Shown here: positions 20,701 to 25,447 of the stretch, piece after piece
Layout: every line of letters begins with the position of its first letter
Numbering within the stretch: the stretch's first letter is position 1
Source: Candidatus Poseidoniaceae archaeon
Lineage (GTDB): Archaea > Thermoplasmatota > Poseidoniia > Poseidoniales > Poseidoniaceae
Reading direction: 5' to 3'
Assembly (NCBI GenBank): GCA_013329255.1
Contig: DUKM01000088.1
Location: 34,839 to 69,789, forward strand
Length of the DNA stretch: 34,951 nucleotides
The notes under the pieces: model-generated
Seen by the model: the letters and a program-made list of their open reading frames with translations, nothing else
Databases searched by the model: none
Told to the model about the DNA's origin: nothing
Translations under genes and position numbers: made by a program

Positions 20701-21728
20701 TAGTAGCGGTAGCAGTAACCACCAGCGTTGCTGTAGACCTTGATGGTCGGGTCAATAGCAAGCGGGAAAACACGGTCATCGGACATCAACCAGTCAGCTT
20801 CCACTGCTGTCGTAATGACAACCTGTGGGCCGAAAACTTGGATGAAGTAGGTAGCCGTGTATGGTTCATCGGACCCTTCTTCAATCACGGTAGGAACTGG
20901 GATCTCTGCAAGCAGTTCGCCAGTTTCCATGTGACGGATTTCAAGGGATTCCTGAGTTTGCGTCATGTCTTCGCCGAGCATTTCGTCGCCGAGGTAGAGT
21001 GCAAAACCAGATGGAATTTGGATGGTTTCCGAAAGACCGAACCAAGCAGCGTTTGGCTCAAGCACAGGTCGCTCGCGGATGACGAGGTTCTGCTTGAGTT
21101 GCGTTGACTCGACGGTGTAGTCGAGGTCAAAGCCTTCTGCAATCGGGTACCGTAGAACGTTACCGCCAACGGTCACGCCTTCTTCAGAAGGTGCGACGTG
21201 GTACGGTTGTGGCGCAGTGCCAGTTTCGTCCAGGGTTACGATCATTGGTGCGATTCCAGTGATGATAGGATCAACAAACTGGTTTGGTTGAACCGCAACA
21301 CCATAGGCCATTTCAGGAGCGAAATGTGTGCTGTAGGTGTTATCGGTTACTTCCCAACCGTTGGATGTTGCGACGACATTCAAATCAATGTCTTCCCATG
21401 CACCGCTGTCATCCATGAAGTGGACTGGCGTAGCGTGGTTTAGCTGCGCAAACTTGCCATCTTCAGTGATGTAGGTCTTGGTCGTTTGGTCTCTCATGCC
21501 GATCAGTTCATCGGATGGTTCGTGTTCGTAGTCAGTTGTCTTCACAGCTTCTGGCAGTGCAAAGAAATCATTCTCTGCTGTGGTCTTTGTATCTACAAAG
21601 TCCACGTCGCCTGCGTTGTTGTCGACGAACCCAGCCATAGGCATTAGGGCCATCAAAGCGCACAACAGCAGTGCGATGCCAATGCCGCTGAAGACTGACG
21701 TTCTCTTGGTGTTCTTATTTCCCAACAT
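8175..21728 (-). CDS. Giant 4517-residue multidomain surface protein ending in a type IV pilin-like module
   Basis: Predicted secreted adhesin-like giant. A signal/anchor helix is at residues 12-33. Residues about 75-335 resemble the module preceding DNRLRE domains in WapA/RHS-type wall proteins (TKTYITEDGK, FPLAIDPTIKV). A DNRLRE-like part runs to about 530, with Ig-like domains near 540-660 and 927-1055. Beta-helix blocks lie at about 1300-1770, 1920-2115, 2380-2590, 2840-3065 (NosD-like ISGNTF repeats) and 3165-3440. A Tyr-rich block is at about 2230-2353, a DOMON-like domain (SIDGSMDDWNG) at about 3440-3600, and cadherin-like repeats (NDAPVI) at about 3700-4090. A membrane helix (4304-4320), RR and an acidic loop precede a pilin-like module from about 4335. 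The ATG at 21728 has GGTGA 7 nt upstream. The frame is open throughout, with no sign of a frameshift. Domain borders are estimates by eye. Confidence 0.93.
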   Translation of the reverse strand: MLGNKNTKRTSVFSGIGIALLLCALMALMPMAGFVDNNAGDVDFVDTKTTAENDFFALPEAVKTTDYEHEPSDELIGMRDQTTKTYITEDGKFAQLNHATPVHFMDDSGAWEDIDLNVVATSNGWEVTDNTYSTHFAPEMAYGVAVQPNQFVDPIITGIAPMIVTLDETGTAPQPYHVAPSEEGVTVGGNVLRYPIAEGFDLDYTVESTQLKQNLVIRERPVLEPNAAWFGLSETIQIPSGFALYLGDEMLGEDMTQTQESLEIRHMETGELLAEIPVPTVIEEGSDEPYTATYFIQVFGPQVVITTAVEADWLMSDDRVFPLAIDPTIKVYSNAGGYCYRYYRNCYSSSYRYTYKYYSQMRYMPWHRYTFTSSNALPSGATVDAISWKSYLNYRSGSTSTSVTATVLENCGSPTLSSYSHTMPTGTCSGALTASQILTGSSYNSAASRRMITSLWNSPSFDTYSIGSNGWKTADICTSATTCASGTAAGYITSAQTNAGTVGIGQRVSASTYLYSYTLNSGSSNSYIQITYSGGSDTDAPLSNFVPYSDVTSYVEGARTFFTTFTDMSGIDTTTANAPTLNYALNNGSYTSVAATSIGTCSATSSECQFKATTATISAGDYVEYYWKFQDLNTAGGANVGYDPALTGSQTTPTPYYFAVEDVADAGDDKKLTVKTTDVHAAAYYSPGANQYFDRQMTHFDGSNEYYFEFDTSSCGTGSNSCFYSSSYYFYSNWIVQHTTTASSGYNGMGGTRSNIDQLHSDDGGYLTISAANGPGMNLMYLYDSSSNAFAMVGIGTSTSISDSLSGGTSADSSRSYGYTNAYKITLGSDYGGMFGKFGFGNETAGAGTNANRLCVTSNGFTYFWRSPYSSYNDCSPAYYYAGAYSGVTNYKWSGFALGMGYYGRIASTGDVTYKIGNVAPTPDTFKPEFTHSALADSHSKDRTISATLADAGDPPAGLNVSTSAGVGPTMYYRVTPDGGSAGSWTSVVMAQESGSTRAECQLSNCDWSADIEDLERGDFVEYYMKAQDVSAVAGGINTQTTSTESFSVGDPNKMFIVEWRDMGYSTTDTCTYQAVFYDVTNEIEYKYDDACTNSYDAGTVGFMDQTRTMGQTIRHRTSTQYITGTNPHPANYRISTSSTGSSYESFDRGLSGLVNADASGIMGSSAGTPSGYYCASNYYWNTWANKCADNIAMPDGFNFTYFGTDYNYTDTNDRINLGRHGNMHFVSSGSTALVRSMTTWYGNMPELPYSSSTYARAGTIAPYWSYYGTYYCYQNSNLDCGVYYRTMPFEGKGTDVSSDITQDTTWDLEDSPIRVNPSNDYLTISADLTIQPGVVIQVAAGKGISFDGTCDQMTLNGNSTDPILFEGADGAEWTGMAFTAACAAGTDDRHVFSYVDFKNTTDAAISAGSRHGSSPSTNSNVGNFTMDHVTFTNVGSAFSHGSGQGTVVSMSDFNVDGASSSCFDFAEDTMATLTEGVMKDCNTDGNAGAGAIVNVAGSTGGSLFLENTTVTNAYVNLIDVDFATVTVSNVTATVTTVLPGSSTTTQTGSAFASAAGSGSEVTLFNFDADDYATVSIEAMDGISMKTVDFGPASLTMTPGGTSSTGNGPSGDSAVFDDVTVGNTAMTRIQPGTFDSVTMGTFTMTGNAITSNLVSMNNMEATSVSLNDCGWNIHMNSVTATGFSILGCSAAPSKLTIENADITHSNTVNPMLYARYATVTVGQSDVTTSGTGLADFAYADTNADVRLIHVLVDGATSAYDGSDGKVSTSSSSEIWYGGLASAYTYRNALINGVAAIVYKSGHYVSATLVDSSGSEIFEVGSHITDATGMATVWVITGDESGNSYDDHNLRAFGAAGQNETLHTDSWYPTDGTYTVGDTIDLLLEPAPVEFDAAGMDCAWIAANTTLATTYNAGLNAYVFDSTPMTLAADLELDGCNIILLGSVLKVRSTATSTPWLNISDGGSLTVTISPDTGAVGEVKAISSTYGLHMDIQDGTLELDGGTLRDVAQDSATGAALMVSDGATFIMKNSATVFGATTANSEMATVKVMGGTVNIADSSIINSKQAGSGTGTALWVEASGGTIENVIVKNAAVGIQSYNGAPQVDGFTSTDNTVGVDVYGGMSLPTVYRSTLLSGENTGWKTYKIDLSTYLSEDYLQVGWNSIYGGGNAHPTYNYATSKYYMITDRYNIELEDDNGNAWNITDSSDLGYYPYSAADPASGVGSTAAYAAGATGGVPSWSCDYYGYSYGPNYPSSFEGYFYYMWRYWPGGPGTTPSYPAYYQAPSEFGFGWENIDGVSPTGSYAYYPYHYWGYYYTSYHGGTNGPFTPPEGYGGGYPSSYNVCLDYAYSYYMSPGQGARLTMPTVDISASNISKVSLYIDVLHNRADNFQDRLEFVARSGNDASTLGDYVRESGTPMFKDGSITGAENGIEIGGAYAAGSFENIAVTSPTDAGLEVTGQSAATVDGLEVNGGTYGVLVGSSASGSIELANLDLDSQTSAGVYYAKDISGDVTGTVTNSAGAAFKYGQNTDNPVAMSGMTISTNAVGIETAGSGEFTLTDMTMANGKDFAISGSSMIEFIEGTVDVDSVDVTGSGLFTRMRTVDVTLTADSNPVADATVTLLDADGGAAGAALTNSMGVANDITFVTATVDKAGKTIPSLSGYKAMTVAEVFYNNTVADFRYASTGVTLSDASGNAESVALTTKIAHRVCWYSSSTAYDTVSPCSGSFSTSGSRTLSDGDGGTVTEYGYYGGVGANLANQIVMVDVPYIYLNGNTDYNFNGSTLLSTGVYDFYGNQRWYSKSPGGSGFYMNDGGLYGVAVDEDTSEPYGIQLGDYFYSMNNFVANNSIFSNVATIDIANGYNYANNYEWEVETLALTNSTITHYKGYTSLNNAIQVSDICMQVSGGDSGLIHGNTFNNCGVGIMLERATYYSYHNGVVGADNITISGNTFNDGGEIADIWAYTNGDADFAEISGNTFNSGDTSNGAVAFYPGDHEGAIIADNTINTLKSGIYMVNALDFTVSGNTINGAGDSAYAGVDINGGYGDVTGNTLIDADGGIVLDSMTNPPAPTSSLCTIRAYSYSSGPTTCVVTLATGKVMAVNVQTDSWGYEASITIDKPDGTTDSWPTNTFASNTAYEPLASYSDAGSYTLTLRDSYGDGGTDVFMVEGGAAGGYTGPSIADNTIELSAGRVAPNAIGLLMEDCAGVTINSANNSVTLSDAAMVISNCDVSDVGSTLQGDGTASTNGIDADDLNGDSLTLSGTTVSGYENGVTKTSGALYLTGDASLTGTSYGAYVDDATVSAITANVDGGATGTGLYVIDSDDVWVYPMNASGLVGMYVENSPFRWDGGSVDATTALEVVEAQGTVENMTWTASTNQINAGTNAYVTSIGNTIDASKLIVDASATIDEANLFSMSSTHLTAAPTKEVSMLIQSTDGSRASYVSTSFQPEVMSIDGSMDDWNGGNDLNPSGYAMPGIMSGDGTSDMGVTYIEGDDLYFGLSGVDLSTSDLLIYLSVDGAGSSVGYNLGGAHNLPFQANYVLWADSESSYDLYSYGFLGWGPTSLSTAAVDMDFSTDFAEISIPFSRMGGTPSQVDIVAIVQGETTADVSTVHPTQTIDASNTIQSFTEYMTVELTHDDLTSGAISDEVLVYRSYKGSNTPSVAKNYDVMIKTEADCAYDWATTEDVSLATNVNLNMDMARACPEIQAELADVIVDEDSGAYTFSLTNMADDVQDEEASLSWVSTSGNIVAHANVLVDWAQNGHTVTITPMDDQFGTMDYEFTVTDSNGLTDTKNISFEVLNVNDAPVICNVEQTDCLPIFSEDDAYTNILAEGFGVHSKFLGNVSNASKSYIRDMANEQTPDRQVYDWDASIPADCIAFTVEVNALNELVITENTNNELGGTCTVTLTLADDAAANSEATPYEVAFSVAPVNDAPVIPTWDRQNGTVMEAGNGSIPAAPWQISLMEDDLSTENLTYDLSSVMTDVDHNLSDLTWTVEPTSQCAYTNYFTTTIVVDKLVFTLIPDATTNAKDWEIDYLNDNGIHQIGPSGSEFCKIRLVLEDTATAPSYVPNYDTTLMPIAAYQQGQDDIEIGVRVENVREQVADYYLDSLSGFDFNGVTNIMTGTYVPVTVKVGAGGDEGPFTYDHMLAVTFHSDGHTEDEQTRYYTVPSYGTNVAFDEMVYITKDTTNVWVEMDVVTCLNDPCDLTAAVSDRFQTDDPASHRANNNGIQGADWSKPGQYGSNATQTSERRPLLEDSNWCNNRMTSLENGSVCNHANQPPANFEATGQPLPSVVRTIGASSVPSFAPSIVVVSLTGLFVSALAFSSRRADDEEEVAETMVDSDVAVSPVIATILMVAITVVLSGVIYVWASSLAETDVKGVPRITFDIEDIDGFDAETGHWRITVQSAETDLATQAVVLRVIYTDADGNTAIEEANMADTNGVYGFNPDNSDAFITFVDQVNKEGSDSVSTFNTGDTIFVRTHAPDGTPLTEVTITLSYAPSVGQGALLRSWTGLSYDVKA
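14670..15040 (-). repeat. Tyr/Gly/Pro-rich low-complexity block within the giant protein
   Basis: Residues about 2230-2353 contain roughly 28 tyrosines in about 123 residues, with Gly, Pro, Ser and Trp in short motifs such as YAYYPYHYWGYYY. It lies between a beta-helix block and a jelly-roll-like segment. It probably forms a flexible or self-associating aromatic segment. A smaller Tyr-rich stretch occurs near 20640-20720. Confidence 0.7.
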
Positions 21729-21753
21729 GTGTCATTCACCCATACGGATTGTA

Positions 21754-21785
21754 TGCAAAGCATCCCACGCTTTGCACCCCTTATA
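21754..21785 (-). promoter_or_regulatory. Promoter of the giant gene with overlapping inverted repeat
   Basis: On the reverse strand TATAAG (21780-21785) is a TATA box predicting a start near 21757 and a leader of about 30 nt. TGCAAAGC and GCTTTGCA (8-bp arms, 7-nt spacer, 21754-21776) fall between the TATA box and the predicted start. A repressor would block RNA polymerase at that position. The symmetry is seen; the regulator is unknown. Confidence 0.5.
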
Positions 21786-22040
21786 GGAGTTGGGGTACGA
21801 AACCTTTGAATCCAAAGATTGAGATAGAATATGGATTCGTGATACAGAGGCCCAATTCGAGTAAAAAAAACGCATCCAAAGATCAAACTAATTTCCAAGA
21901 AAAGCCGATGAAAAAAGAGGGCATAAAATAAAACAGATTTCTAAGGTTAGAGCAGTAAGCGACCTGGGACCAAAAACGAGCCGACGACGGCATGAAAATG
22001 GAGATCGGTTGAAATAAAAAAATAACTTTTCTCGTTTTGT

Positions 22041-22095
22041 GAAAAAAGGAAAGGAAAGTAAGGGTCTGAGAGGGCCGTCGAAACGGCCCCCTCAG
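22041..22095 (-). terminator. Strong hairpin terminator of the 1027-residue surface-protein gene
   Basis: On the reverse strand a 13-bp stem (22066-22095) with one G-U pair closes a UUCG loop. It is followed by a pyrimidine/T-rich tract ending in TTTTTT (22041-22064). A further CCCC(T)/(A)GGGG hairpin at 22104-22117 lies between it and the stop codon. The design parallels the 3' end of the giant gene. Confidence 0.85.
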
Positions 22096-22144
22096 CGGCT
22101 CTTCCCCTCGCAAGGGGACGGTTGCTCAGAACTCGGGTTGGTGA

Positions 22145-25100
22145 TCAGTAATCCCAATCTTTGTTCTCTTCGTCATCTCCACCACGGGAGAGGATGAATG
22201 CGCCAACAACGAAGGCTGCGATGACAACGCCAGCAATGGCGCCCCAAGCAAGTGCTGGGATTTCTCCTTCAACAACGTCGCCGGTGGTGTTTGTGCCATC
22301 ATCGACGTTGGAGGTGTCTGCATCTCGTTGGTAGTCAATGCTGTTCAACGATGGTGCTGCTGCTGTGTTACCAAGCGCATCGACTGGTACCGCTGTGAAG
22401 TGGTACGTGTAGGTACCGCTAGCGGTAGGCTTGTCGATTTCCACATCAGTCGTAACGGTCGAAGCACAGGTGGTTGGCATGTTAGCTGCATCGAAGGTGC
22501 CACGTTGGTAGCACACGTTCCAAGATGCGACATCGGCGGTTTCGCCTGTTGCGTCCCAGTTCACGATCCACTTCTCGCCGTTTTCTGACACTGACATGTC
22601 CATAGCGGAGACGCCTCCGTCAACTGCTTTGTCAGCAGTAACGTTTGCAACACCCTTTGGGGTGCTGCATCCAACTTCGTTGCAAATCTCGACAACAACG
22701 TTGTAGAATGCACCGTGGTCGGTGTTCGATCCTGAGTAGGAGAAGGTGCTTGTTCCAACACCAAGTCCAGTGGTGAACGCATCGGTGCAGCCAGCTTCGC
22801 CTTTACAGATGGTGACGTCGATGCTGTCGGAAGCGAGCATAGTGCCGTCAACGTTCCAATTAAGGACAATTGCTCCACCCTTTGCTGCTGCTGCGCTGAA
22901 TCCAGTGATGCTTGCATCAGGGACATCTGCTTGAGCGAGTGAACCGCCCATGAGCACAAGAGCGCCTCCTGGGAGCACTGGCCTGTCTGCAGCGAAATCG
23001 TACTCGAACATCTCGGTTGTAGCGTCAACATCGACGGTATCGGAAGTAAGCAAGGCCCAAGTTCCTGCATCGTTAACGTACCAGAGCGAAGTTGCTCCGA
23101 GGTCCTTAGCCACGGTGACATCCATCGATTGTGTGAGGACGTCAGAAGCGGAGAAGGTGGTACCTGGTGCGTAATCCACGGCGCCGACTGCGCTGTAGGT
23201 TCCAGAGTAGCCTGGAAGTTCCTTGTTGGCGAAGTTAGCGAGGTCTGCATCGACTGCAGTCAAGGAGAATGCGCTTGGTGCAAAGTACTTGATTGAGTAA
23301 GACACTGCGATTCCGGAAGCGGTTGTAGCCGAAGCACCACCGTTGTTCCAAATCGTGAGCATCAATTCTTCACTGGTCGATCCGCCGTTTGAATCGAAGA
23401 CTGTGAACGAGACCGGGAATGCGGTAACGTACGAGTCAAGGATTGGAACGGTGCAGGTTTGTGCGGTGGCAGAGCGCTCGCAACCTGGCAATTCAGTACC
23501 AGCGTTAGACCAGGAGTATTCCAAGCCCATTCCAGATGGTTCATCAACGTCAAAGACCTGAGCGGACATCTGAAGTGGTACTTCTTGATTGGTGAACAAT
23601 TCACCTTCATTCATCAAGTCCAAGGATAGGATGAGAGGGTTGTTGTTGCGAACGTCCACGGTCATGCTGCGATCGTTGTTGGATGGTCGTGCGTCATCAG
23701 TTTTTCCTTCGAGTGTTAGAACTGCGTCGAACATGTGTTCGCCTGCGTCAAGGTTCACCATCATGCAAGCATAGCCAGTGAGTTCGCCTGCGCCAGTCGG
23801 GTTGCCGTCAGCATCGAGTGTCTGAGCGGTACCAAGAGGCTTGTACATGTATGAAGGTTCAATACCAGTCTGGCAGGAATTAGCGACAACGGTGTTTTCT
23901 GTTCCCGTTGCATCGGTGACCATCAGCGTAACGTTCCATTCGTAGTTCACGCTTGCGTCGCTTCCTCGGTGTTCAACTTCAACGTGGAAGTAAGAGACAC
24001 CGACGTTGAGGTCAGCAGGAGCGTCGTCGCTCATCATGCTGGTCGGGTTTCCTGTCCCGTCTGCGTTGTAGCCTTGAGCAACGGTCATGCGAGCAACACG
24101 GATGTCGTGGTACGTGCTTGCGCTGCCGAGAATTTCATCTTCGTTGGTGTTTGGATAGGAATCCTGAGTGAATTCTTCTTCACAGACGTTGTTGTAAGTC
24201 TCGTTGTTGGTTGGGTCTGTTTCAATGCATGAATCCCATTGGCTGTATTGAGTGTAACTCATCAACTCTGCAGAGAGTCCGTAGGAAGCATCGGCGTTGT
24301 TTGCATCAAAGGTGAGGCTGCCGCCGAAGGTCCATTCGGTCATGTATGAGAGAACGTTTCGGGTTCCGTTGGTGATCGTTGGTGGGTCGGTCGAAACGTT
24401 GGTGAACACTTCAACAGTGGTGGAACTTCCAACTGCGACGTCATAGAATGCGTCAGCGTACAAATCTGTACCACTGTCGGATTGGAGGGCCGTGATGTCG
24501 CCGCTGCCCTTGAGGCGAACGAGAACGTCTCGTGGATTGAAGGTGTCAGAGCCGTTTGCGATAACAGTCATTGTCCAAGCCTTGACGCCTGAACCAGATT
24601 CTGCGGCTTTGCCACTGTCCCAAGACAGATCGACTTGAATGTCATACCAGTTGACGACGCTGACCTCGATGGTCTGTGCGTCGTTTCCTGCGTCTGCGTC
24701 AGATGGCGTGTCTGCAACAACTTCGATGATGTAGTCACCAACGATTGGCGTCCAGACAATTGGGTTGCCTTGGTATTGGAGGGTGTACTTGCCGCCTCCT
24801 AAGACGCTGCCTGCAGTAAGTGGATTGGTAATGGATGAGAAATCACAGCCTTGACCACACATCACGTTTGCGTTGGAGTACGAGAGATCGTTTCCAGCAG
24901 CATCCTTTGCGAGCATGGTTGGGTTGCCGTTACCATCGGACAGCCACACGTTAACGGTGTAAGCCAATTCGGTGATATCAGCATCGCCGCTGTTCTGGAT
25001 GTAGGCTTCGAATCCTGTGTCTTCGCCTGCATTCAGGGTGTTTCGGCATCCTGCATTTGTACAGGTGGTTTCTTTCGGGCTGGTAATGGCGATGACTTCG

Positions 25101-25228
25101 GCATCTGCTCCCGCACGGGCGCTGCTGTCGTCAACTTCAATGGTTTCTTCAAGCTCGGTGATGTCAATACTAGCCAGTAGACTTAGCATCAACATTGCAA
25201 CGAGAATCATAGGGGTTGTCTTGTTCAT
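22145..25228 (-). CDS. 1027-residue membrane-anchored surface protein with CARDB/Ig/Fn3-like domains
   Basis: An N-terminal signal peptide (about 1-20) is followed by a CARDB-like domain (about 47-195; GFEAYIQNSGDADITELAY). A second similar beta domain (about 196-300), a linker region rich in Asp/Glu/Asn, and a PKD/cadherin-like domain (about 530-640) come next. Two Fn3-like domains (about 772-865 and 872-965) then lead to one membrane helix (991-1013) and the acidic cytoplasmic tail SRGGDDEENKDWDY. Paired cysteines suggest disulfides in an extracellular protein. Likely a cell-surface structural or binding protein, ligand unknown. The ATG at 25228 has a perfect GGAGG 7 nt upstream (25236-25240), and TATAAATA lies at 25275-25282. 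It is followed by a strong terminator, so it is probably a single-gene unit upstream of the giant gene. Confidence 0.93.
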   Translation of the reverse strand: MNKTTPMILVAMLMLSLLASIDITELEETIEVDDSSARAGADAEVIAITSPKETTCTNAGCRNTLNAGEDTGFEAYIQNSGDADITELAYTVNVWLSDGNGNPTMLAKDAAGNDLSYSNANVMCGQGCDFSSITNPLTAGSVLGGGKYTLQYQGNPIVWTPIVGDYIIEVVADTPSDADAGNDAQTIEVSVVNWYDIQVDLSWDSGKAAESGSGVKAWTMTVIANGSDTFNPRDVLVRLKGSGDITALQSDSGTDLYADAFYDVAVGSSTTVEVFTNVSTDPPTITNGTRNVLSYMTEWTFGGSLTFDANNADASYGLSAELMSYTQYSQWDSCIETDPTNNETYNNVCEEEFTQDSYPNTNEDEILGSASTYHDIRVARMTVAQGYNADGTGNPTSMMSDDAPADLNVGVSYFHVEVEHRGSDASVNYEWNVTLMVTDATGTENTVVANSCQTGIEPSYMYKPLGTAQTLDADGNPTGAGELTGYACMMVNLDAGEHMFDAVLTLEGKTDDARPSNNDRSMTVDVRNNNPLILSLDLMNEGELFTNQEVPLQMSAQVFDVDEPSGMGLEYSWSNAGTELPGCERSATAQTCTVPILDSYVTAFPVSFTVFDSNGGSTSEELMLTIWNNGGASATTASGIAVSYSIKYFAPSAFSLTAVDADLANFANKELPGYSGTYSAVGAVDYAPGTTFSASDVLTQSMDVTVAKDLGATSLWYVNDAGTWALLTSDTVDVDATTEMFEYDFAADRPVLPGGALVLMGGSLAQADVPDASITGFSAAAAKGGAIVLNWNVDGTMLASDSIDVTICKGEAGCTDAFTTGLGVGTSTFSYSGSNTDHGAFYNVVVEICNEVGCSTPKGVANVTADKAVDGGVSAMDMSVSENGEKWIVNWDATGETADVASWNVCYQRGTFDAANMPTTCASTVTTDVEIDKPTASGTYTYHFTAVPVDALGNTAAAPSLNSIDYQRDADTSNVDDGTNTTGDVVEGEIPALAWGAIAGVVIAAFVVGAFILSRGGDDEENKDWDY

Positions 25229-25235
25229 TTCAATT

Positions 25236-25282
25236 CCTCCGATGGTTCGGTACTCCCTCTCACATCATGCGTCGTATTTATA
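25236..25282 (-). promoter_or_regulatory. TATA box and Shine-Dalgarno of the 1027-residue surface gene
   Basis: Reverse-strand TATAAATA (25275-25282) predicts a start near 25252. GGAGG (25236-25240) is 7 nt from the ATG. This is a textbook archaeal promoter with a short leader. The TATA core also reads TTTATA on the forward strand (25277-25282) and may serve a divergent transcript. Confidence 0.65.
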
Positions 25283-25299
25283 CTATAGGAACAATGTTT

Positions 25300-25405
25300 G
25301 TGTAGAAGAATTGAAGAAAACGCATAACGGTCAACGATAAACCATGCGCAGTACCCCGAACGACTTCTACGCAGATGCCAAGAACTTCAGTTCTTGTCGT
25401 TTTTT
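25300..25405 (+). ncRNA. Candidate structured small RNA with its own terminator
   Basis: On the forward strand, downstream of TTTATA at 25277-25282, GTGTAGAAG (25300-25308) can pair with CTTCTACGC (25364-25372) as 9 bp with one U-G. CGCAT/ATGCG (25321-25325 with 25344-25348) nests inside it. A 7-bp hairpin CAAGAAC-TTCA-GTTCTTG (25379-25396) then precedes TTTTTT (25400-25405). No gene on this strand explains the terminator. The structure is seen; expression is inference. Confidence 0.4.
25379..25405 (+). terminator. Forward-strand hairpin terminator in an intergenic region
   Basis: A perfect 7-bp stem with loop TTCA is followed 3 nt later by six T residues. On the reverse strand no T-run follows the stem, so it is orientated to stop forward transcription. 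It may end a small RNA or block antisense reading into the permease gene. Confidence 0.65.
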
Positions 25406-25447
25406 ATCTCGGACTTGAGATTGAAGTCTTAATCTTAAACCCAATTT

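Larger units (their letters stand above)
21729..22144. other. 416-bp intergenic region upstream of the giant gene
   Basis: No gene is supported here. From the giant-gene side it holds an SD-like GGTGA (reverse strand, 21736-21740), an inverted repeat (21754-21776), a TATA element (21780-21785), and a small CTTTG/CAAAG inverted repeat (21804-21817). It also holds a 10-nt direct repeat ATCCAAAGAT at 21810-21819 and 21874-21883, A/T-rich runs around 21860-22045, and the terminator hairpins of the upstream surface gene (22041-22117). Confidence 0.7.

Noticed and set aside
8175-21728. Giant gene as an artefact of several fused genes by frameshift or assembly error
   Set aside because: One frame stays open for 13.5 kb with consistent domain composition, and has one promoter/SD at the start and one terminator array at the end. 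Only the final pilin junction remains worth checking, and it is listed as a finding.
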